A stretch of DNA of 64,000 bases from CBDDKU01 sp965230375. GTDB lineage: Bacteria > Bacteroidota > Bacteroidia > Flavobacteriales_D > Cryomorphaceae. The DNA is taken from NCBI GenBank assembly GCA_965230375.1, contig CBDDKU010000012.1:1-64000 (forward strand), given 5' to 3'. Shown here piece after piece: positions 25,551 through 33,171 of this stretch (the stretch's first letter is position 1; each line of letters opens with the position of its first letter). Under the pieces are notes generated by a model that saw nothing but the letters and a program-made list of their open reading frames with translations, had not been told where the DNA came from and did no database searches. Position numbers and translations under genes: made by a program.

Positions 25551-26021
25551 CTATCGCATGATATAGCGAATGCTCAATCCAAAACCTTCGAGAATCAACC
25601 ACCTTTCTCCTACAAACTGAAAAGAAGGAATATAATCAATGGATGCAGCGAGGGGCAGACCATCGAAGCGGTATTCTATGCCACCGACAAGGTCGATTCC
25701 CAGGTTGATTTGAATTGACTCATTGGTACCTTCAGCCGGATTGATCACATTGTTTCGACCGTGTAAGCCCAAGTGAATTCCACCGCCAGCGTAGGTGCTA
25801 AAATTCGGTCCGAGATTTAAATCAAAATCTTGCTCAAGAAGTGCAGTGAAAGCGACTCCTCCCCATCTGATCGAGAAAATACCTTCTCCATAAAGGTCTT
25901 GCTTCAGCTGATGTCGATAATTCAACAGACCACCGTATGACAGGCGTCCACCGACGGCTGCTTTATATTCTTGTGCAAACAAGCTGGAGCCAAAAAAGAA
26001 AGCCATGACCAAGACGGCCAT
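25551..26021 (-). CDS. Outer-membrane beta-barrel-like protein
   Basis: 156 residues from ATG 26021, which opens a signal peptide (MAVLVMAFFFGSSLFAQ). The longer frame to 26210 runs into hppD and is rejected. Alternating hydrophobic and aromatic strands (GGRLSYGGLLNYRHQLK, FSIRWGGVAFTALLEQDFDL, FSTYAGGGIHLGLHG, LGIDLVGGIEYRF, GFGLSIRYIMR) indicate a small eight-stranded barrel. It follows hppD after 22 bp and may be cotranscribed. Function unknown. Confidence 0.75.
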   Translation of the reverse strand: MAVLVMAFFFGSSLFAQEYKAAVGGRLSYGGLLNYRHQLKQDLYGEGIFSIRWGGVAFTALLEQDFDLNLGPNFSTYAGGGIHLGLHGRNNVINPAEGTNESIQINLGIDLVGGIEYRFDGLPLAASIDYIPSFQFVGERWLILEGFGLSIRYIMR

Positions 26022-26043
26022 GGCTTTTACCAAATAGGCTTTA

Positions 26044-27186
26044 TTAGAGCGTACCTCTAAGTTCTTGTTCTCTCTCAATAGATTCAAATAGAGCTTTGAA
26101 GTTACCTTTTCCGAAGCTTTGAGCGCCTTTTCTTTGAATGATTTCAAAGAACATTGTCGGGCGGTCAAGCACTGGTTTGGTAAATATTTGAAGCAAATAT
26201 CCTTCGTCATCGCGATCGATCAAGATTCCTAATTCCTTTAACGGCTCAAGGTCTTCATCTATTTCACCAACCCTATCCAAAACCGTATCGTAATATGTTG
26301 TTGGAACATAAAGGAATTCAACTCCGCGATTCTTTAAAGCTGTAACAGTTTCGATGATATTGTCGGTAGCCACGGCGATGTGCTGAACTCCAGCCCCCTC
26401 GTAAAAGTCGATATACTCTTCAATTTGAGACTTTTTACGCCCTTCTGCTGGCTCGTTTATTGGAAATTTAATTCGACCGTTTCCATTACTCATCACCTTA
26501 CTCATAAGAGCAGTGTATTCAGTAGAAATGTCTTTGTCGTCGAAGGAAATGATCTGAGCAAAGCCCATCACTTTGGCGTAGAAATCAACCCACTTATTCA
26601 TCTCGCCCCAACCTACATTTCCGACCATGTGGTCAATGTATTTTAAACCGACTGGCTCTGGGTTGTAATCGCTCTTCCATTCTTTAAATCCCGGAAGGAA
26701 TGTTCCATTATAATTTTTTCGCTCTACGAAGATGTGAATGGTTTCTCCGTAGGTGTGAATTCCCGACTGGATTACATGGCCATTATCGTCTTCTGACTTA
26801 GTAGGCTCCATAAAAGACTTCGCTCCACGCTTGGTCGTTTCTTCCCAGGCTTTAGTCGCATCTTCCACCCATAGGGCAACAACTTTCACCCCATCTCCGT
26901 GCTTCACGATATGCTGATTTAGCGGGCTTTCAGCTCTCAATGGGCTCGATAGCACCAAGCGAATCTTATCTTGTTGCAAGACATAACTTACCTTGTCCTT
27001 ATTTCCAGTTTCTAGCCCGGAATAAGCTACGGATTGAAATCCAAATGCCGTTTTATAGAAGTGAGCGGCCTGCTTAGCGTTACCTACGTAAAGCTCTACA
27101 TAATCCGTTCCCAGAAGCGGGAGAAAATCCTGTGCTTCAGGAACAATTTTTTCCAAGTTCAATGTATCAGAAGTGCTTGCAGTCAT
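26044..27186 (-). CDS. hppD: 4-hydroxyphenylpyruvate dioxygenase
   Basis: 380 residues with two vicinal-oxygen-chelate halves. It converts 4-hydroxyphenylpyruvate to homogentisate in tyrosine breakdown. The iron site is visible in the second half: IDHMVGNV (first His), VQHIAVATDNI (second His) and FFEIIQRKG (Glu). The tail LLQIFTKPVLDRPTMFFEIIQRKGAQSFGKGNFKALFESIE is diagnostic. hmgA, which takes the product, lies 1.2 kb away on the same strand beyond an unrelated plus-strand gene. Confidence 0.96.
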   Translation of the reverse strand: MTASTSDTLNLEKIVPEAQDFLPLLGTDYVELYVGNAKQAAHFYKTAFGFQSVAYSGLETGNKDKVSYVLQQDKIRLVLSSPLRAESPLNQHIVKHGDGVKVVALWVEDATKAWEETTKRGAKSFMEPTKSEDDNGHVIQSGIHTYGETIHIFVERKNYNGTFLPGFKEWKSDYNPEPVGLKYIDHMVGNVGWGEMNKWVDFYAKVMGFAQIISFDDKDISTEYTALMSKVMSNGNGRIKFPINEPAEGRKKSQIEEYIDFYEGAGVQHIAVATDNIIETVTALKNRGVEFLYVPTTYYDTVLDRVGEIDEDLEPLKELGILIDRDDEGYLLQIFTKPVLDRPTMFFEIIQRKGAQSFGKGNFKALFESIEREQELRGTL

Positions 27187-27355
27187 AGTCTTTAATCTTT
27201 CCGTAAAGATACAAAAATGAGCTAGTCAAACAGGGTTTTTCACTGGTTCTAACAGATCCCAATATTTCAGCTTTAACACTATTTAGACAATCAAGTCCCT
27301 TTAAATCAATCCATCGAATGAAGTAAAATCCTATTTTCGTTTAAAATCTAAAAGC

Positions 27356-28333
27356 ATGAAACAACCTTTACTCTTTATTGCGGCAATTGTACTTTGTTTG
27401 TCTGCAACAGCTCAATATGAGCTCACGTATTTTAATGAGGCTTACACCGAATTTGGTGATGGCTCAATCATAGAAGACGATGATTTTGACGATGGAATTT
27501 GGGATGACCCTGCCTTCCAAGTTGATCTTGGCTTCGACTTCATGCTTGGGGAAGAAGCTTATTCAAGCATGTTTCAGGTCGGGCTTGGTGCTGAATTTGT
27601 GCTCTTTAACTCGTCGACAAATGCTGGCTTCGGTTATGGAAGTGATCTCATAGATGGAGAAGCTATAGATGGTGGCGATCCCTCGGTAATTCGCTACAAA
27701 ACGGAAGGAGATGTTGGTGACCGCATTTTCAAGATTCAGTATGAGAACGCAGCGTATTACAACGAAGCTTTTCCACTAGAAGGTGGAGATGGAAGCGTTG
27801 AACAACGCATAAACTTTCAAATCTGGCTTTACGAAGCTGATGGCGCACTAGAGTATCGATTTGGCGCAAATTCAATCACAACTCCCCAAGTACTTCACGA
27901 TGGCAGCCTCGGACCTTTCATCTTGTTCGTAACAGGAATAAACATAATTGATGACACATTTGAATACGGTCGATACTTGAGCGGAGACCCAGCGGCTCCA
28001 GACTTCACTGTATTGGATGAAAACACGCAGCCAAATGTTATTGCAGGCGATCCTGCTGATGGACAGGTTTATCGTATCGCTCCGAGCACAAGCAGCGTAG
28101 ATGAGATGCCTGAATCAACGGTTTTAGTTTACCCAACTATTACCCGAGATTTTATCAGAATTGACTTTGATATGGTTCAGACAAATTACCACATCTTCGA
28201 TATCACTGGAAAGTCGGTTTCTGCAGGTAAGGTTTCTCCAAACCAACAACTTGACGTTCAAAGCTTGAATAGCGGGGTGTATATGATCCAACTAGATGGA
28301 ATCGACCGCACATTTAAGTTTGTGAAGGAGTAA
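27356..28333 (+). CDS. Secreted protein with T9SS type A sorting domain
   Basis: 325 residues. Signal peptide (KQPLLFIAAIVLCLSATAQ), an acidic beta-rich body (DDDFDDGIWDDPAFQVDLGFDF, VEQRINFQIWLYEADGALEYRFG) and a C-terminal T9SS type A domain (about 245-325: VYPTITRDFIRIDF...YHIFDITGKSV...LNSGVYMIQLDG). It should be exported through the type IX system and end outside the cell or on the surface. Function of the body unknown. Confidence 0.82.
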   Translation: MKQPLLFIAAIVLCLSATAQYELTYFNEAYTEFGDGSIIEDDDFDDGIWDDPAFQVDLGFDFMLGEEAYSSMFQVGLGAEFVLFNSSTNAGFGYGSDLIDGEAIDGGDPSVIRYKTEGDVGDRIFKIQYENAAYYNEAFPLEGGDGSVEQRINFQIWLYEADGALEYRFGANSITTPQVLHDGSLGPFILFVTGINIIDDTFEYGRYLSGDPAAPDFTVLDENTQPNVIAGDPADGQVYRIAPSTSSVDEMPESTVLVYPTITRDFIRIDFDMVQTNYHIFDITGKSVSAGKVSPNQQLDVQSLNSGVYMIQLDGIDRTFKFVKE

Positions 28334-28355
28334 TCCCAAAACATTCATTTTATAG

Positions 28356-28387
28356 AAAAGGCTTGTTTTAAACGACAAGCCTTTTTT
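28356..28387. terminator. Bidirectional terminator between T9SS gene and hmgA
   Basis: AAAAGGCTTGT (28356-28366) pairs with ACAAGCCTTTT (28375-28385), flanked by T runs on both readings. It serves both convergent genes. Confidence 0.85.
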
Positions 28388-28407
28388 AATGTTCTTTATG
28401 TCTGAGT

Positions 28408-29565
28408 CTACTCCAACCAAGACTTCCAGTAAGTATCATCGGCTATATCGAGAGCTTGCTGAGTCACCTTCAATGGTTTGAAAGTATCGACCATTACGGC
28501 TAACTCTTCTGTCTCCTTTTCGCCAATGCTGCGCTCTGCAGCTCCGGGGTGTGGGCCGTGCGGTATACCAGCCGGGTGAAGTGAGATATGTCCTGCTTCG
28601 ATATCATTTCGACTCATAAAGTCACCATCAACATAATACAGCACTTCGTCTGAATCAATGTTACTGTGATTATACGGCGCCGGCACCGATTTTGGGTGGT
28701 AATCGTATAGCCTTGGACAGAATGAGCAGATCACGAAACCAGCTGTTTCAAAAGTCTGGTGGATCGGTGGTGGTAAGTGAACTCTTCCCGTTATCGGCTC
28801 AAAGTCGTGAATAGAAAAAGCGTATGGATAGTTGTAGCCATCCCAGCCTACAACATCGAATGGATGTGATGCATAAGTAAACTGATGAAGAAGGTTTTCC
28901 TTTCTGATCTTGATAAGGAAATCTCCTTTTTCATCTACCGGCGATAAATCTTTGGGACGACGGATATCGCGCTCGCAAAATGGCGAATGCTCAAGCAACT
29001 GTCCAAAATAATTTCGATATCGCTTTGGTGTGTACACAGGGCTAAACGACTGAACTACAAAGAGTCTATTCTCTTCCGTCTCAAACTCCATTTGGTAGAT
29101 CATCCCACGCGGAATGACGATGTAGTCTCCGTAAGAAAAGTCCAGGTTCCCAAGAAACGACTTGAAGGTTCCCTTTCCTTTGTGTACAAAGATCACCTCA
29201 TCGGCATCTGCGTTTTTGTAGAAATAATCGGTCATCGATTTTTTCGGTGCTGCCAACTCGATGTAGCAATCAGAATTGACAAGAATCGGCACACGACTTT
29301 CCAAAAAGTCATCAGTCGGCTTCACCTGAAATCCTTTCAAACGGAGCGACTTCAAATTCTTCTCAACGGCGATTTGCGGACTTACATCTACGGGTTCACC
29401 CATAGCTTTCACCATAGTAGGGCGGTGGATGTGGTATAGTAAAGACGACATCCCATCAAAACCAATCGTTCCAAATAGCTGTTCGTAATACATTCCGCCA
29501 CCTGGCTTTTCTGGAATGGTGTGTCGCTTGTGTGGAATACTTCCTAATTGATGATAAATGGGCAT
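28408..29565 (-). CDS. hmgA: Homogentisate 1,2-dioxygenase
   Basis: 385 residues, cupin-fold non-heme iron enzyme that opens the homogentisate ring to maleylacetoacetate in tyrosine catabolism. The N-terminus (YHQLGSIPHKRHTIPEKPGGGMYYEQLFGTIGFDG) is characteristic. Metal ligands lie in the late segments around FEPITGRVHLPPPIHQTF and SVPAPYNHSNIDSDEVLYYVDGDF. hppD on the same strand makes its substrate. Fumarylacetoacetase is not seen here. Confidence 0.93.
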   Translation of the reverse strand: MPIYHQLGSIPHKRHTIPEKPGGGMYYEQLFGTIGFDGMSSLLYHIHRPTMVKAMGEPVDVSPQIAVEKNLKSLRLKGFQVKPTDDFLESRVPILVNSDCYIELAAPKKSMTDYFYKNADADEVIFVHKGKGTFKSFLGNLDFSYGDYIVIPRGMIYQMEFETEENRLFVVQSFSPVYTPKRYRNYFGQLLEHSPFCERDIRRPKDLSPVDEKGDFLIKIRKENLLHQFTYASHPFDVVGWDGYNYPYAFSIHDFEPITGRVHLPPPIHQTFETAGFVICSFCPRLYDYHPKSVPAPYNHSNIDSDEVLYYVDGDFMSRNDIEAGHISLHPAGIPHGPHPGAAERSIGEKETEELAVMVDTFKPLKVTQQALDIADDTYWKSWLE

Positions 29566-29590
29566 AGTGACTTATCTAATTGTTGTAAAG

Positions 29591-29598
29591 CAAAGATA
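29591..29598 (-). promoter_or_regulatory. Putative -7 element (TATCTTTG) for hmgA
   Basis: TATCTTTG on the minus strand, ending 25 bp before the hmgA ATG, is an exact TANNTTTG match; -33 not evident. Confidence 0.45.
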
Positions 29599-29695
29599 TT
29601 AAATCATCTTCCTATACCCTCCTTGAACTTCGTCGATTTTTGTAAATCAAATCTCAATCTATTCGTAAATTTGCCATCCCTAAATCTTTAAGATT

Positions 29696-30646
29696 ATGTC
29701 GCAGAATATTTTGGTGATCGGAGCTGCAGGTCAAATTGGAACCGAGCTCGTACAAGAACTTCGCAGAATGTATGGAACCGACAAGGTTGTCGCATCAGAT
29801 TTGGCCGAAAAGCCAACAGATGCTTTAGCCGATGGCCCATACGAACAAATCGATGTTCTCGATGCTAAAGGACTCTTTGATGTGGTCAAAAAGTATGAGA
29901 TCGATGAAGTGTACCATTTGGCAGCTCTACTTTCTGCCACAGCCGAGATGAAACCGGCGCTAGGCTGGAACTTAAACATGAATGGTCTCTCGAATGTGAT
30001 CGAACTAGCTCGTGATGGACATATCAGGAAGATTTTCTGGCCAAGTTCTATTGCCGTTTTTGGCCCTCACACGCCAAAAGACATGACCCCACAACGAACC
30101 ATTATGGAGCCTACTACGGTTTATGGTATCACCAAGGTAGCGGGCGAAAGTTGGTGCGAGTATTACAACCGCCGATACAATGTAGATGTAAGAAGCGTGC
30201 GCTTTCCTGGCATCATTGGGTATAAAAGTGCTCCAGGTGGAGGGACCACTGATTACGCCGTACACATATTTCACGAGGCCATAGCACACGGAAAATACGA
30301 GTGCTTTCTCAACGAAAACGCCGAATTGCCAATGATGTACATGCCGGATGCTATCAAAGCGACACTCAATTTGATGCATGCACCTGAGGATCAAATCAAG
30401 GTGCGAACCAGCTATAATATCGCTGGGGCATCTTTCACTCCAGCTATTCTTGCCGATGCCATTCGCAAGCACATCCCAAACTTTGAGATCACTTACAACC
30501 CAGACTACCGCGATTCAATTGCAGCATCATGGCCTAGCAGTATAGACGACTCTATGGCTAGAGCCGATTGGGGATGGCAACCAGATTACAATCTGGAGCG
30601 CTTGGTTGAGGACATGTTGGTAAATCTTCGCGAGCCGACGATTTAA
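29696..30646 (+). CDS. L-threonine 3-dehydrogenase, short-chain (SDR) type
   Basis: 316 residues, extended SDR fold. The Rossmann motif GAAGQIG is at residues 9-15, and YGITK in TTVYGITKVAGESWCEYYNRRYNVDVRSVRFPGIIGYKSAPGGGTTDYAV holds the catalytic Tyr-Lys and the threonine-binding loop known from the Flavobacterium-type L-ThrDH. The enzyme oxidises threonine to 2-amino-3-ketobutyrate with NAD+. It differs from zinc-dependent Tdh. It stands alone, divergent from hmgA. Confidence 0.92.
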   Translation: MSQNILVIGAAGQIGTELVQELRRMYGTDKVVASDLAEKPTDALADGPYEQIDVLDAKGLFDVVKKYEIDEVYHLAALLSATAEMKPALGWNLNMNGLSNVIELARDGHIRKIFWPSSIAVFGPHTPKDMTPQRTIMEPTTVYGITKVAGESWCEYYNRRYNVDVRSVRFPGIIGYKSAPGGGTTDYAVHIFHEAIAHGKYECFLNENAELPMMYMPDAIKATLNLMHAPEDQIKVRTSYNIAGASFTPAILADAIRKHIPNFEITYNPDYRDSIAASWPSSIDDSMARADWGWQPDYNLERLVEDMLVNLREPTI

Positions 30647-30702
30647 ATCGGTGTAACCTTCCCAAAACAATTTCGTAGTTAAGGGAGCTAAAACTCATAC
30701 CG

Positions 30703-31599
30703 ATGAAGCTCCTTATTCAAATATCCGTATTGTTCGTCGCCCTTTTTGGGTTTGAACTTCAAGCAAATGGTCCCGATATCAATATCTCGGGAAGTAAGAT
30801 TAATTATACCGACTCTAGTGGTCTTAGACAGGGCTACTGGCAGATTACTGGTGATATTTCGATCGAAGAAGGTTATCGAAAAAATCAGGTAATCGAAGAA
30901 GGTGAGTACTTGAACAATAAGCGCGAAGGACTTTGGAAAAAGTACTACCCGACCGGATCACTGAGAAGTGAGATTAACTATTCCGACAACCATCCTTACG
31001 GAGATTACAAAACGTATTACCCAGAAGGCAATATTGAAGAAGAAGGAACCTGGTTATCAAATCGAAACATAGGTACTTTTAAGCGATACCACGAGAATGG
31101 TAAAATCGCTCAAGAATTCAACTTCAATACTGCCGGAAAGAGAGAAGGTGAGCAGACCTATTACTACGCTACAGGTGTTTGTCAAATGAAGGTAGAGCTT
31201 GACAATGGAGTCGTACACGGTCTGTATAAAACGTTCTATCCGGATGGATCACCCATGGAAGAAATGAGAATGACCAATGGCGTCATCGAAGAAGGAAGCC
31301 TTGTGGCGTATAAGCCAAAGAAAAAGGTTAAGACAGATGTAGAAATGCCAACACTGCCTCGCACAGAGACACGTCCAAATACAACAGACAAGCCAAACCT
31401 TGCTGAGTTTAAAGAAAGTGGCTTTAACACCCTCTATAACAAAGACAAGCAGGTGACACAGGTAGGTGAGTTCCAAGAAGGTCGCCTATGGAATGGAAAG
31501 TGGTACCGATACAATGAAAACGGGATTCTCAAGCGCGTCGAAGTGTATAAGAACGGTCGCTTCATTGGCTATGGAATCATTGAAGATTCAAACAATTAA
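30703..31599 (+). CDS. Exported MORN-variant repeat protein
   Basis: 298 residues. Signal peptide (KLLIQISVLFVALFGFELQA), then about eight MORN-variant (YwqK-type) repeats of ~23 residues: GLRQGYWQITGD, NNKREGLWKKYYPTGSLRSEI, HPYGDYKTYYPEGNIEEEG, RNIGTFKRYHENGKIAQEF and others. A proline/threonine linker at about 205-235 separates the last two. YwqK-like repeats are sometimes annotated as antitoxins, but export and the lack of a toxin partner argue against that here. Function unknown. Confidence 0.85.
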   Translation: MKLLIQISVLFVALFGFELQANGPDINISGSKINYTDSSGLRQGYWQITGDISIEEGYRKNQVIEEGEYLNNKREGLWKKYYPTGSLRSEINYSDNHPYGDYKTYYPEGNIEEEGTWLSNRNIGTFKRYHENGKIAQEFNFNTAGKREGEQTYYYATGVCQMKVELDNGVVHGLYKTFYPDGSPMEEMRMTNGVIEEGSLVAYKPKKKVKTDVEMPTLPRTETRPNTTDKPNLAEFKESGFNTLYNKDKQVTQVGEFQEGRLWNGKWYRYNENGILKRVEVYKNGRFIGYGIIEDSNN

Positions 31600-31642
31600 A
31601 CATACATTTGAACCGCTGTCTTAACTACATTAATCTCCCCAA

Positions 31643-33115
31643 ATGAGCAGTCAACTCAAACTCTACAATACTCTCACGAGAGAAAAGGAAGTTTTCCAAC
31701 CGTTAAACCCACCACACGTGGGTTTATACGTTTGTGGCCCGACCGTGTACAGTGATGTCCACCTCGGAAATGTGCGCTCCTTTTTAAGTTTCGACATCGT
31801 ATTTCGATACCTGACGTACTTAGATTACAAGGTGAGATACGTGCGCAATATCACTGACGTAGGTCACTTGGTAGATGATGCCGATCAGGGAGAAGATAAG
31901 ATTGCAAAGAAAGCGCGCCTTGAGGCCCTGGAGCCGATGGAAGTCGTTCAGAAATACACAAATGGATTTCACGACGTGATGCGCATCTTCAACATACTTC
32001 CACCGTCAATCGAGCCTACCGCCACAGGACATATTATTGAACAAATCGAAATGGTCAAAAAGATCATTGATAATGGTTTGGGCTATGAAGTAGATGGATC
32101 TGTTTACTTCGATGTGCGGAAGTACGCCGAAAAACACAACTACGGTAGCTTATCGGGAAGAAATATTGACGACCTCAGATCAAATACCAGAACTCTCGAT
32201 GGACAAGATCAGAAGAGAGATCCACTTGACTTTGCCATCTGGAAAAAAGCTGAAGGTGGACACATCATGTATTGGCCTTCACCCTGGGGTCAAGGATTTC
32301 CAGGATGGCACCTGGAGTGCTCTGCCATGAGTACAAAATATCTTGGAAAGGAGTTTGACATCCACGGCGGTGGAATGGACTTAAAGTTTCCTCACCACGA
32401 ATGTGAAATTGCCCAAAACCAAGGTGCAAATGAAAAGGGCGGTCCCCGATACTGGATGCATGGAAACATGCTCACCGTAGAAGGGCGCAAAATGGCAAAA
32501 TCTGAAGGGAATGGATTTACCCCTGAAGAACTTATTACAGGAAATCACAAACTCCTTGAGCAGGGTTACAGCCCGATGACGGTACGTTTCTTTATGCTTC
32601 AGTGCCACTACGCCAGCACATTAGACTTTTCGAATGAAGCATTACGTGCGGCCGAGAAGGGGTACAAACGCCTTTCTGAAGGAATTAAAACACTCGAATC
32701 GCTGGAATCATCCGACTCTTCTTCAGTAGATGTAGAAGCTTTGAAGAACTCTTGCATTGATTCCATGAACGACGACTTCAATACCCCAATATTGATTTCG
32801 AAACTCTTTGAAGGTGTCAAGATGATCAACCTGATTAAAGCCGGAACGGAAAAAATCAATGCTGAAGACCTTGAAAAGCTGAAGAAAACTATGCATTCTT
32901 TCACCTTTGATGTACTCGGGTTTAGGATGGAAGATGATAGCGCTAGCCAAGGTGGAGATCTCACTGATAGCCTGATCGAACTTGCCATAAATCTTCGAAA
33001 AGGTGCCAAGCTGAGTAAAGACTTCTCAACGGCAGATCAAATTCGAAATGAACTTTCGGCAATGGGAATTACACTCAAAGACGGACCAGAAGGAACTTCT
33101 TTTGAAATAGGTTGA
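31643..33115 (+). CDS. cysS: Cysteine-tRNA ligase
   Basis: 490 residues, class I synthetase. The HIGH-equivalent is in YVCGPTVYSDVHLGNVRSF, the zinc/substrate region in GWHLECSAM and HHECEIAQ, and the KMSKS loop reads KMAKSEGN. A C-terminal DALR domain carries the anticodon-binding part. Full length. It sits between the MORN-repeat protein and polA on the same strand with short gaps (43 and 56 bp). Confidence 0.97.
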   Translation: MSSQLKLYNTLTREKEVFQPLNPPHVGLYVCGPTVYSDVHLGNVRSFLSFDIVFRYLTYLDYKVRYVRNITDVGHLVDDADQGEDKIAKKARLEALEPMEVVQKYTNGFHDVMRIFNILPPSIEPTATGHIIEQIEMVKKIIDNGLGYEVDGSVYFDVRKYAEKHNYGSLSGRNIDDLRSNTRTLDGQDQKRDPLDFAIWKKAEGGHIMYWPSPWGQGFPGWHLECSAMSTKYLGKEFDIHGGGMDLKFPHHECEIAQNQGANEKGGPRYWMHGNMLTVEGRKMAKSEGNGFTPEELITGNHKLLEQGYSPMTVRFFMLQCHYASTLDFSNEALRAAEKGYKRLSEGIKTLESLESSDSSSVDVEALKNSCIDSMNDDFNTPILISKLFEGVKMINLIKAGTEKINAEDLEKLKKTMHSFTFDVLGFRMEDDSASQGGDLTDSLIELAINLRKGAKLSKDFSTADQIRNELSAMGITLKDGPEGTSFEIG

Positions 33116-33171
33116 TTCGCTTACCAGATTGCACTAGGCATTGACTATATTCGGTAGCCAAACCGAAGTCA

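Noticed and set aside
26022..26210. N-terminal extension of the beta-barrel gene
   Set aside because: It overlaps the 3' end of hppD; a proper signal peptide starts at 26021.
30703..31599. YwqK-type antitoxin
   Set aside because: It has a signal peptide and no toxin gene beside it; only the MORN-variant repeats are shared.
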